Source: Streptomyces griseoviridis
Lineage (GTDB): Bacteria > Actinomycetota > Actinomycetes > Streptomycetales > Streptomycetaceae
Reading direction: 5' to 3'
Assembly (NCBI GenBank): GCA_014649155.1
Contig: BMSM01000006.1
Coordinates: forward strand, 124,001-188,000
Length of the DNA stretch: 64,000 nucleotides
Under the pieces are notes generated by a model. The model was given only the letters and a program-made list of their open reading frames with translations. It was not told where the DNA came from and searched no databases. The number at the start of each line of letters is the position of its first letter. Within the stretch, counting starts at the first letter, position 1. Of this stretch, positions 57,035-64,000 are shown in pieces. Made by a program: the position numbers and the translations under genes.

Positions 57035-59575
57035 TCACCGTCCCAGGCGTCCGCGGACCATACCGACCATCGAGTTCAGCTCCTCGATCCGCATCCGCCG
57101 GGCGGCGACGTAGAAGACGCCGAGCAGGACCGCCCCGCCCGCCAGGAGGGAGGCGAAGGAGCCCAGCACGCCCTGGCCGAGGGCGTGGCCGATCCCGTAG
57201 CAGGCGGCGCCGCTGAGCAGCGCCGCCGGGAGGGAAGCGATGGCCAGCCGGGCGTACGTCCGCACCACCCGGGCGCCGTCCAGGTCCCCGCCGAGCCGTT
57301 TGCGCAGCCGGCGCCAGGCGATGCCCACGCCGGTGGCGTAGGCCAGTCCGTAGGCGGCGGCCATGCCGACCACGGCCCAGCGCGAGGGGATCACGAAGTA
57401 GCAGACCGCCGAGGCGCCGGCGTTCACGGCCGCCACGATCACGGTGTTGTAGAACGGCGTTCGAGTGTCCTCGTAGGCGTAGAAGGCGCGCAGGACCACG
57501 TACTGCACGGAGTACGGGATGAGGCCGAGGGCGAAGGCCATCAGCATGTAGCCCATGTTGGTGGCTTCGCTGGTGCCGGAGGAGCCGAAGATCAGCGTGC
57601 ACATCGGGATGCCGAGCGCGACGAACCCGAAGGCGATCGGCACGATGGCGACAGCCGTGGTGCGCAGCCCCTGGGAGATGTCGTCGCGGACCGCGCCGGC
57701 GTCGTCCTCGGCCGCGGAGCGCGAGATGCGGGGCAGCAGGGCGGCCATCAGGGAGACGGTGATGATCGCCTGCGGGAGGCCCCAGATCAGCTGGGCGTTG
57801 GCGTAGGCGGCGAAACCGGTGCCGTCGACGGGCGAGGCCTTGCCGGCGGCCGTGGACAGCTGGGTGACGACGATTGCGCCGGCCTGGTTGGCGAGGACGA
57901 ACAGGAAGGTCCACTTGGCGAGCGTGATCGCCTTGCCGAGGCCGTGACCCTTCCAGTCGAAGCGCAGCCGCATCCGGAAGCCGGTCTCGCGCAGGTACGG
58001 GATCATCGCGAGCGCCTGCACGACGAGGCCGAGCAGCACACCGATGCCGAGCAGCCGCTGCCCCTCCGGCGGGATGGTGGTGACCTTCATCCCGGAGTCG
58101 GCGGCGGTGCCGTAGACCCAGATGAACATGCCGAGCGTCACGATGATGACGATGTTGTTCAGGACCGGGGTCCACATCATCGCGCCGAACTTGCCGCGGG
58201 CGTTGAGGATCTGCCCCATCACCACGTGGACGCCCATGAAGAAGATCGAGGGCAGGAAGTACTGGACGAAGGTGATGCCGACCTGGTTGGCCGCTGGGTC
58301 GCTGGCGACCGGATCGGACAGCAGGCGGATCAGCAGCGGCGCGCCGAAGACCGACAGGACGGTGAGCGCGCCCAGCGCCACCATGACCAGGGTGAGCAGG
58401 CGGTTGGCGAAGGCCTCGCCGCCGTCGTCGTCCTCCTTCATGGCGCGGACGAGCTGCGGCACGAAGACGGAGTTGAGTCCGCCGCCGACGGTGAGGATGT
58501 AGATCATCGTCGGGAGCTGGTAGGCGACCTGGAAGGTGTCACCGAGGAGGCCGACGCCGAGGGCGGAGACGATCAGGGCCGACCGGATGAAGCCGGTGAG
58601 CCGGGAGACCATCGTGCCGGCCGCCATCACGGCGCTGGACTTCAGCAGCCCTGTCGCGCGGCCGCCCTTCTTCGCCGGGGGGGCGGAGGCGGGCGGGGGC
58701 ACGGCCTCGGTGCCCTGCGCGGGGGTCTCGGCGGCCGGCGGCGGCGCGGTCAGGTACTGGCCGGGCGGGGGCGCGGCGTACTGGTTCTGGTCCGGTCGGC
58801 CGGCCGGGTACGGGGCCTGGCCGGGGTGCGGAGCCGCGTACTGGTTCTGGCCGGCCGCGTACGGGTCGTGGGCCGGCGGCTCCGTGCCGTACCGGCCCTG
58901 GCCCACGGGGGTGCCGGGGCCGTACTGCTGCTGTCCGGCCGGTGCGCCGGCGACGTACTGCTGCCCGCCCTGCGGTGCCGCGGTGCCGTACGGCTGCTGT
59001 CCCGCGGGGGCGGCGTACTGGCCGTAGGGGCCGGCGGCCGTGCCCTGCTGGTGCGGCGCGGGCGACGGGCCGGGCACCGCGGGGCCGTCCTGGTAGGACG
59101 GGTGGCCGCCGCCGTGCTGCTGGTCCCGGAAGAGGTGGGCGAAGGCGTCCGGCTCGTGGCGCTCCTCGCCCGCCTGGGTGACCAGGTCGTCCACGCCCAC
59201 GAACTGGGTGGTCCGGGGGTCGTCGCCGTAGGGCAGGTACTGGGTGGGGCCCTCCGGCTCAGGCGCCGGGGTCTGCGCCCAGATCTGCGGGTCGGGGGCG
59301 TACGGCGACCGGGCGGGCGGCCCGTACAGCGGCTGCTGCGGGGGGTATGTGCCCGGGGGCGGCGGGGGGTGCGCGGCACGGTCGTAGAGCGCCTCGTCGA
59401 CCGGGTCCTGCGCGGAGAGGTCCTGCGCCCGGTAGGGGTCCTGGTCGTAGGCGTCCTGGAGGTACATGTCCGCAGGCGGCTGCGACGGTGTCTGGTCGTG
59501 CTCGGGTGGCGGGCCCTCGGGGTGGCCCGAGCTGCCCGCGGCCTGGCCACGGTCACCGTCGTACGGCGCGTTCAT
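57035..59575 (-). CDS. murJ: Lipid II flippase MurJ (MviN)
   Basis: 846 aa. About 300 N-terminal residues are disordered, Gln/Tyr/Pro/Gly-rich with repeated YGT/QQ/GPGT-like units; the membrane domain begins GLLKSSAVMAAGTMVSRLTGFIRSALIVSALG and spans ~14 helices (MOP fold), with PQLVRAMKEDD and RRLRKRLGGDL loops. It flips lipid-linked peptidoglycan precursor. The cytoplasmic extension may bind regulators. Downstream (60 bp beyond its stop) is the pseudokinase gene. Confidence 0.95.
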   Translation of the reverse strand: MNAPYDGDRGQAAGSSGHPEGPPPEHDQTPSQPPADMYLQDAYDQDPYRAQDLSAQDPVDEALYDRAAHPPPPPGTYPPQQPLYGPPARSPYAPDPQIWAQTPAPEPEGPTQYLPYGDDPRTTQFVGVDDLVTQAGEERHEPDAFAHLFRDQQHGGGHPSYQDGPAVPGPSPAPHQQGTAAGPYGQYAAPAGQQPYGTAAPQGGQQYVAGAPAGQQQYGPGTPVGQGRYGTEPPAHDPYAAGQNQYAAPHPGQAPYPAGRPDQNQYAAPPPGQYLTAPPPAAETPAQGTEAVPPPASAPPAKKGGRATGLLKSSAVMAAGTMVSRLTGFIRSALIVSALGVGLLGDTFQVAYQLPTMIYILTVGGGLNSVFVPQLVRAMKEDDDGGEAFANRLLTLVMVALGALTVLSVFGAPLLIRLLSDPVASDPAANQVGITFVQYFLPSIFFMGVHVVMGQILNARGKFGAMMWTPVLNNIVIIVTLGMFIWVYGTAADSGMKVTTIPPEGQRLLGIGVLLGLVVQALAMIPYLRETGFRMRLRFDWKGHGLGKAITLAKWTFLFVLANQAGAIVVTQLSTAAGKASPVDGTGFAAYANAQLIWGLPQAIITVSLMAALLPRISRSAAEDDAGAVRDDISQGLRTTAVAIVPIAFGFVALGIPMCTLIFGSSGTSEATNMGYMLMAFALGLIPYSVQYVVLRAFYAYEDTRTPFYNTVIVAAVNAGASAVCYFVIPSRWAVVGMAAAYGLAYATGVGIAWRRLRKRLGGDLDGARVVRTYARLAIASLPAALLSGAACYGIGHALGQGVLGSFASLLAGGAVLLGVFYVAARRMRIEELNSMVGMVRGRLGR

Positions 59576-59618
59576 GGTTACCCCACCTCATCGTCCCGGG
59601 CCCACCGGCCACGACATG

Positions 59619-62009
59619 TCAACGGTCCACTCTCTCACCCGTCCCGGACGGGTCGGCGCTTTCCGCTGCGGTGTCCGCTCCGGGGTCACTCGCCTGCTCC
59701 GGGTCGCCTGCCCGGGGGTGTGCTCCGGACTCCTCGGTGGGACGGTCGGCGGGCCCCTGAGGAACCTCGGGGCCGTTCGCGGGGTCCTCGCCGGTGCCGG
59801 GGCCCTCGTCGCCCCCGGCGCGGGCGGCGGCGCGCTTGCGCTGCTGGTACATGCGGTAGCCGGCGAGGACGAGGAGGAGCACGCCGCCGCCGATGACCAG
59901 CATCACGGTGGCCGTGATCTCGGTGACCTTCACGTCGAACGTCACCGGGGCGCCGTACTTCCGGCCGTCCGCCGTGTACAGCTGGGCGATGACCGTCGCC
60001 CGTCCGTTGGCGTTGGCGGACGTGGTGAACTTCACCGACTGGCTGTGTCCGCCGGAGACCGAGACGGGCTGCTCCTGGTAGGCCTCCCCGCCGATCTCCA
60101 GCCGGGTCGGGTTGGTGGAGGTGAGCCGGAGCACCAGGTGGTCGGCGTCCTGCACCAGGTTGTTCTGGACGGTGACGGGGATCGTGGCACTGCGGCCGGA
60201 GAGCTTGGTCTCCGACTTGTCGATCAGTCTGACCTGGCCGGTCAGTCCGTCGAGATAGGTCTCCACGCCGTTGCGGAACGTGCGGGCCGCGCCGGCGCGG
60301 TCGCGCCAGGACGTGGACATCTCCCGGTTCAGGGCCCGCCCGAAGGGGGTCACCACGCGGGACCGGTCCGACAGGACGGCCTTGAAGTGGTCGAGCTTGT
60401 CCTGGGTCCGGGCGAGCTGCTCGAACGCCTCGTGCGGCAGTTCCCGCTCGCGCAGCGCGGAGGGGTACGCGGACCGCGACGGGATCGTCGTCGTGGCGCC
60501 CGGGTCCGGCTTGGCCGAGGCGGCGTCCGACAGGTCCTGGGGCTGGGACCAGTCACCGCCCTCCAGGGCGGTGAGCGCCTCGGCCATCGCGCGGGCCTGG
60601 CTGCCGGTGGGCATGCGCTGCGGCGCGACGACGACGCTGCGCTGCTCGCCGGTCTGCAGATCCAGGGCGAGGCTCTGCGCGAGGAACTGCTGGACGGCCG
60701 CCGTGGAGGTGGCCGCCTTGGTCAGGTCGCCCTCGAACGCGGTGGACAGCCGGGCGTCCGCGACGACCGCGGTCGTCCCTCCCCCGACGGGCCGGGCCGC
60801 GGAGGGCGTGTACGACAGGCCGCCGGTCTCCTTCAGGCTGTCGCTGCGGGTGATCACCTTGTCGGCGCCCGCGGAGGTGGCGACCTTGACGATGGCCGGG
60901 TCGACGGCGCCTTCCACCGGCCACGCGAAGTCGGTGCTGGGTTTCACGTGGAGGATCGGCTCCACCGTGTTGGCCACGACGTCGGTGGCCTCCTTCAGCT
61001 GGCTCAGCGAACCGGTGAAGTCCGTGCCGTTGTGCGCCAGGGAGGCGAGGTCCGGGTCGGCGAACGGCAGCGCGACGACCTCCTTGTCCGCCACCGCCTT
61101 CTGGAGGCCGGCGAGCCACTGCTTGGCGACGGCCTGGTGCCGGCCGGCGGTGGTGGTGCCGTCCGCCGCCCGGACCTCGTAGCCGCGCGTCATCGCGTCG
61201 ACGGAGGCCAGCAGGTCCGGGTCGACGACCCAGGTGACGTCGAGGTCCCCGCCGAGCGTCACCAGCTGGTCGAGGCGCCCTCCCGGGGAGATCTCCTTGG
61301 CCAGGTCCTCGTTGCGGAAGACCGGCGTCTGCTGTTCGTTCGAGCCCGTCTCCGCGGTCACGTGGGACGTGGAGACGAGCGGCCACAGGTACGTCGTCCT
61401 GGTCTTGGTGCCGGCCTCGTCGGGCTGCCAGGGCAGGAAGGTCCGCTGCACGCCGAGGACCTGCTCCCAGGGCTGCGCGGAGGTCTCCCCGGAGAGGGTC
61501 ACGGAGAACTCGTAGACGCCGTTGTCGCCGAGGTCCAGCGCGTCGACCGGGACCGAGAGGGCGAAGTGCTCGGCGACCCCGGGGGTGAGCTTGGGGAACT
61601 CCGCGGAGTAATCGTCGTCGAGCGGGGTGCCGTACGAACCGTCCAGGTCGGTGCTGTTCCGGGCGACGGTGTCGATCTCCGAGCGGGTGCCGAGCCGCGG
61701 ACCCACGCGCAGGCCGACCTGGGCGTCGGTGACCGCCTGCTTGCCGTTGTTGGTGACGGTGCCGGAGACCGTGACGGTGTCGCCGTCCGTGGGGGCGGCG
61801 GGGCTGAGTGAGTCGACGGCCACCGAGACCCCGTCCGAGCCGGACGCGGCCCGGACCCCGGTCTGCTCCGCCGCGAGGGCCGGACCGACGGCGGACGCCT
61901 GCACGAGACCCGCCAGCAGCGGTGCCGAGGCGAGCAGTGCCGCGGTGCGCCGTACCCAGCGGCGGGCAGGTGAGGGATGGGTCCCCTGGATGTCTGCCGC
62001 CTCGGCCAC
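59619..62009 (-). CDS. DUF6049 family secreted membrane-anchored protein
   Basis: 796 aa. Signal peptide (RWVRRTAALLASAPLLAGLVQASAVGPALA), large extracytoplasmic region including a CARDB-like domain (APTDGDTVTVSGTVTNNGKQAVTDAQVGLRVG), C-terminal membrane helix (ITATVMLVIGGGVLLLVLAGYRMY) and acidic tail. It lies 43 bp before murJ in the same direction; mycobacteria have the equivalent (Rv3909) in the same place, so it may serve envelope assembly with MurJ. GTG at 62009. No enzyme motif seen. Confidence 0.88.
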   Translation of the reverse strand: MAEAADIQGTHPSPARRWVRRTAALLASAPLLAGLVQASAVGPALAAEQTGVRAASGSDGVSVAVDSLSPAAPTDGDTVTVSGTVTNNGKQAVTDAQVGLRVGPRLGTRSEIDTVARNSTDLDGSYGTPLDDDYSAEFPKLTPGVAEHFALSVPVDALDLGDNGVYEFSVTLSGETSAQPWEQVLGVQRTFLPWQPDEAGTKTRTTYLWPLVSTSHVTAETGSNEQQTPVFRNEDLAKEISPGGRLDQLVTLGGDLDVTWVVDPDLLASVDAMTRGYEVRAADGTTTAGRHQAVAKQWLAGLQKAVADKEVVALPFADPDLASLAHNGTDFTGSLSQLKEATDVVANTVEPILHVKPSTDFAWPVEGAVDPAIVKVATSAGADKVITRSDSLKETGGLSYTPSAARPVGGGTTAVVADARLSTAFEGDLTKAATSTAAVQQFLAQSLALDLQTGEQRSVVVAPQRMPTGSQARAMAEALTALEGGDWSQPQDLSDAASAKPDPGATTTIPSRSAYPSALRERELPHEAFEQLARTQDKLDHFKAVLSDRSRVVTPFGRALNREMSTSWRDRAGAARTFRNGVETYLDGLTGQVRLIDKSETKLSGRSATIPVTVQNNLVQDADHLVLRLTSTNPTRLEIGGEAYQEQPVSVSGGHSQSVKFTTSANANGRATVIAQLYTADGRKYGAPVTFDVKVTEITATVMLVIGGGVLLLVLAGYRMYQQRKRAAARAGGDEGPGTGEDPANGPEVPQGPADRPTEESGAHPRAGDPEQASDPGADTAAESADPSGTGERVDR

Positions 62010-62238
62010 GCGCTCGCCCGTCCCTCGTCGTCAGTGGTCGTCGGAATGTGCGTCCACGCATGGTAACGATGCGCGCTGAGGGGAAGTGCCGCGGAGTGCG
62101 CCACAAGATCGGATGCGGGACCCGCCAGGTGCTCGGGCCGCCGCGTATATGCCCGTATAAAGGGGAGCGTCCGCACAAGGTGCCCGTCGGAGGAATGGGT
62201 GCGCTCGCGCCGCCCTGGGCCACGTACCCTTTTCTGTT

Positions 62239-63684
62239 GTGCCGAACGCCAACGAAGTCAATCCCAGTGCCCTGAGCCAGGCGCAGCAGCGTGCGGTGAG
62301 TGAACTGCTGCGCGTCTCGCCGGTCGCCGACGATCTCGCCCGCCGTTTCCAGGAGGCTGGGTTCTCTCTCGCCCTGGTCGGCGGCTCGGTGCGGGACGCG
62401 CTGCTCGGGCGGCTCGGCAACGACCTGGACTTCACGACCGATGCCCGTCCGCAGGACGTCCTGAAGATCGTCCGGCCCTGGGCGGACGCCGTCTGGGAGG
62501 TCGGGATCGCCTTCGGCACGGTCGGGGCGCAGAAGGACGGCTATCAGATCGAGGTGACCACGTACCGGTCGGAGGCGTACGACCGGACCTCGCGCAAGCC
62601 CGAGGTGGCGTACGGCGACTCCATCGAGCAGGACCTCGTCCGGCGCGACTTCACGGTCAACGCGATGGCCGTGGCCCTGCCCCAGAAGGAGTTCGTCGAT
62701 CCGCACGGAGGGCTCGGCGATCTCGCCGCCCGGGTGCTGCGCACGCCGGGGACGCCCGAGGAGTCCTTCTCCGACGACCCGCTGCGGATGATGCGGGCCG
62801 CGCGGTTCGCCGCGCAGCTCGACTTCGAGGTCGCGCCCGAGGTCGTGAAGGCGATGCGGGAGATGGCCGGCCGCATCGAGATCGTCTCGGCGGAGCGGGT
62901 CCGGGACGAGCTGAACAAGCTGATCCTCTCCGCACACCCGCGCAAGGGACTGACGCTCCTGGTGGAGACCGGCCTGGCCGAGTACGTCCTGCCCGAGCTG
63001 CCCGCACTGCGCCTGGAGAGCGACGAACACCACCGGCACAAGGACGTCTACGAGCACACGCTGATCGTGCTGGAGCAGGCGATGGCGCTGGAGGAGGACG
63101 GGCCCGACCTGACGCTCCGCCTCGCCGCGCTGCTGCACGACATCGGCAAGCCCCGCACGCGCCGCTTCGAGAGCGACGGGCGGGTCTCGTTCCACCACCA
63201 CGAGGTGGTCGGCGCCAAGATGACGAAGAAGCGCATGCTGGCTCTGAAGTACTCCAACGAGCTGGTGAAGGACGTCTCGCGGCTGGTCGAGCTGCATCTG
63301 CGCTTCCACGGGTACGGCACCGGCGAGTGGACCGACTCCGCGGTCCGCCGGTACGTGCGGGACGCGGGGCCGCTGCTCGGCCGCCTGCACAAGCTGACCC
63401 GCTCCGACTGCACGACCCGCAACAAGCGCAAGGCGGCAGCGCTCTCCCGGGCCTACGACGGCCTGGAGGAGCGGATCGCCAAGCTCCAGGAGCAGGAGGA
63501 GCTGGACTCGATCCGGCCGGACCTCGACGGCAACGAGATCATGCAGATCCTCGGCATCCGGCCCGGCCCGGCCGTCGGACAGGCGTACCAGTACCTGCTG
63601 GAGCTGCGGCTGGAGAACGGGCCGATGGAGCGGGAGGCGGCGGTGGCGGCGCTCCAGGAGTGGTGGGCCCGGCAGGAGGGCTGA
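62239..63684 (+). CDS. pcnA: CCA tRNA nucleotidyltransferase
   Basis: 481-aa class II enzyme adding CCA to tRNA 3' ends, needed for tRNAs such as tRNA-Ala here that lack encoded CCA. Head motif LALVGGSVRDALLGRLGNDLDFTTDA with catalytic DLD, RRDFTVNAMAVALPQ, DDPLRMMRAARFAAQL, and a C-terminal HD domain (HHRHKDVYEHTLIVLEQA, LLHDIGKPRT). GTG at 62239 has no clear Shine-Dalgarno sequence, so translation may be leaderless. It is divergent from DUF6049. Confidence 0.95.
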   Translation: MPNANEVNPSALSQAQQRAVSELLRVSPVADDLARRFQEAGFSLALVGGSVRDALLGRLGNDLDFTTDARPQDVLKIVRPWADAVWEVGIAFGTVGAQKDGYQIEVTTYRSEAYDRTSRKPEVAYGDSIEQDLVRRDFTVNAMAVALPQKEFVDPHGGLGDLAARVLRTPGTPEESFSDDPLRMMRAARFAAQLDFEVAPEVVKAMREMAGRIEIVSAERVRDELNKLILSAHPRKGLTLLVETGLAEYVLPELPALRLESDEHHRHKDVYEHTLIVLEQAMALEEDGPDLTLRLAALLHDIGKPRTRRFESDGRVSFHHHEVVGAKMTKKRMLALKYSNELVKDVSRLVELHLRFHGYGTGEWTDSAVRRYVRDAGPLLGRLHKLTRSDCTTRNKRKAAALSRAYDGLEERIAKLQEQEELDSIRPDLDGNEIMQILGIRPGPAVGQAYQYLLELRLENGPMEREAAVAALQEWWARQEG

Positions 63685-63705
63685 GGATGCCCGACCGTCT
63701 CGGGC

Positions 63706-63735
63706 GGGGCCATGTTTCACGTGAAACATGGCCCC
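63706..63735. other. parS site 7 within a 30-bp perfect palindrome
   Basis: GTTTCACGTGAAAC at 63714-63727 is the centre of a perfect palindrome whose arms extend to GGGGCCAT / ATGGCCCC. It lies 21 bp past pcnA and could also act as a pcnA terminator. Confidence 0.92.
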
Positions 63736-63757
63736 GTCGGCATCGGCGGGGAGCGGT

Positions 63758-63771
63758 GTTTCACGTGAAAC
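63758..63771. other. parS site 8
   Basis: Perfect 14-mer 30 bp after site 7 (44 bp centre to centre, about four helical turns), between pcnA and the MFS gene. Confidence 0.93.
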
Positions 63772-63810
63772 AGCGGGTCCGCGCGGAACGGAGCAGGGAC
63801 GCGCCCGTGC

Positions 63811-64000
63811 TCACTCGCTCGCGCGCCGGGCCATGGCCGCCGCGACCGCCGCGTAGAGGAGGGCCACGGTCACCACGAGCGGTGCGGAGCGGCCGTCCGG
63901 CGGCAGCATGAGGGCGGCCACCCCGGCGGCACCGACGAAGGCGATGTTGAACAGGACGTCGTAGACGGAGAAGATCCGGCCCCGGTAGGCGTCGTCGACC
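63811..64000 (-). CDS. MFS transporter-like membrane protein, C-terminal end (cut by window edge)
   Basis: Last 63 residues of a leftward gene: VDDAYRGRIFSVYDVLFNIAF, then VGAAGVAALMLPPDGRSAPL and VVTVALLYAAVAAAMARRASE. The DDAYRGRIFSVYD(V/M)LFN block is characteristic of major facilitator proteins of the macrolide-efflux-like group. Stop at 63811-63813. Substrate cannot be told from this part. Confidence 0.75.
   Translation of the reverse strand, partial: VDDAYRGRIFSVYDVLFNIAFVGAAGVAALMLPPDGRSAPLVVTVALLYAAVAAAMARRASE

Noticed and set aside
60941..60954. GTTTCACGTGGAGG inside the DUF6049 gene as another parS
   Set aside because: Mismatches in the right half-site break the palindrome; all accepted sites are perfect 14-mers.

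Overview
The window is high-GC actinobacterial DNA whose gene order around the replication origin is that of a Streptomyces chromosome: crgA, rhomboid, ppiA, tRNA-Ile, DUF3566 gene, gyrA, gyrB, dciA-like gene, recF, gnd, dnaN, oriC, dnaA, rpmH, rnpA, yidD, yidC, khpB, rsmG, parA, parB, trxA, trxB, sigM with its anti-sigma factor, murJ, DUF6049 gene, pcnA. Codon use (G/C third positions), many GTG/TTG starts, Streptomyces-only small proteins (DLW-39, DUF5324-like) and an oriC packed with TTGTCCACA-type boxes agree. No species is assigned.

Layout. 1-9.1 kb: conserved flank with a class E sortase (cut by the window edge), glutamine amidotransferase, DUF881 protein, crgA, rhomboid, cyclophilin, DUF5324-type protein, prenyl transferase, tRNA-Ala and a regulator/Ser-Thr kinase pair. 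9.1-19.8 kb: Streptomyces-specific and accessory genes, including a 185-bp MITE-like element with perfect 19-bp terminal repeats, a GntR/glycosyltransferase pair, a FkbM methyltransferase, an outlying parS site and a 1331-aa nSTAND-type NTPase with about 14 WD40 repeats. 19.87-31.78 kb: an 11.8-kb actinomycete integrative and conjugative element (AICE, pSAM2 type) integrated in the 3' part of tRNA-Ile(GAT), bounded by identical 61-bp att sequences. It carries int, xis, repSA, small spd-type spread genes, traSA-type FtsK translocase, a KorSA-like GntR repressor with palindromic operators, an acetyltransferase, a DUF6228-like protein and an IS5-family insertion with a -1 frameshift site. 31.9-44.7 kb: replication core, all transcribed leftward, with oriC between dnaN and dnaA. 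45.1-52.0 kb: rightward rpmH-to-parB cluster and a GNAT gene. 52.1-62.0 kb: leftward thioredoxin, sigma factor, pseudokinase, MurJ and DUF6049 block. 62.2-64 kb: pcnA, two parS sites and the end of an MFS transporter gene.

How it works together. DnaA, DnaN, RecF, gyrase and the DciA-like protein serve initiation and elongation from oriC; ParA and ParB act on at least eight perfect parS sites (GTTTCACGTGAAAC) in the window, three of them inside parA, parB and the anti-sigma gene, to organise and segregate origins. MurJ and its neighbouring pseudokinase serve peptidoglycan lipid II export; TrxA/TrxB form a redox pair with a good SigR-type promoter before trxB. Most novel material lies in the 9-32 kb accessory zone, which separates tRNA-Ala from tRNA-Ile.
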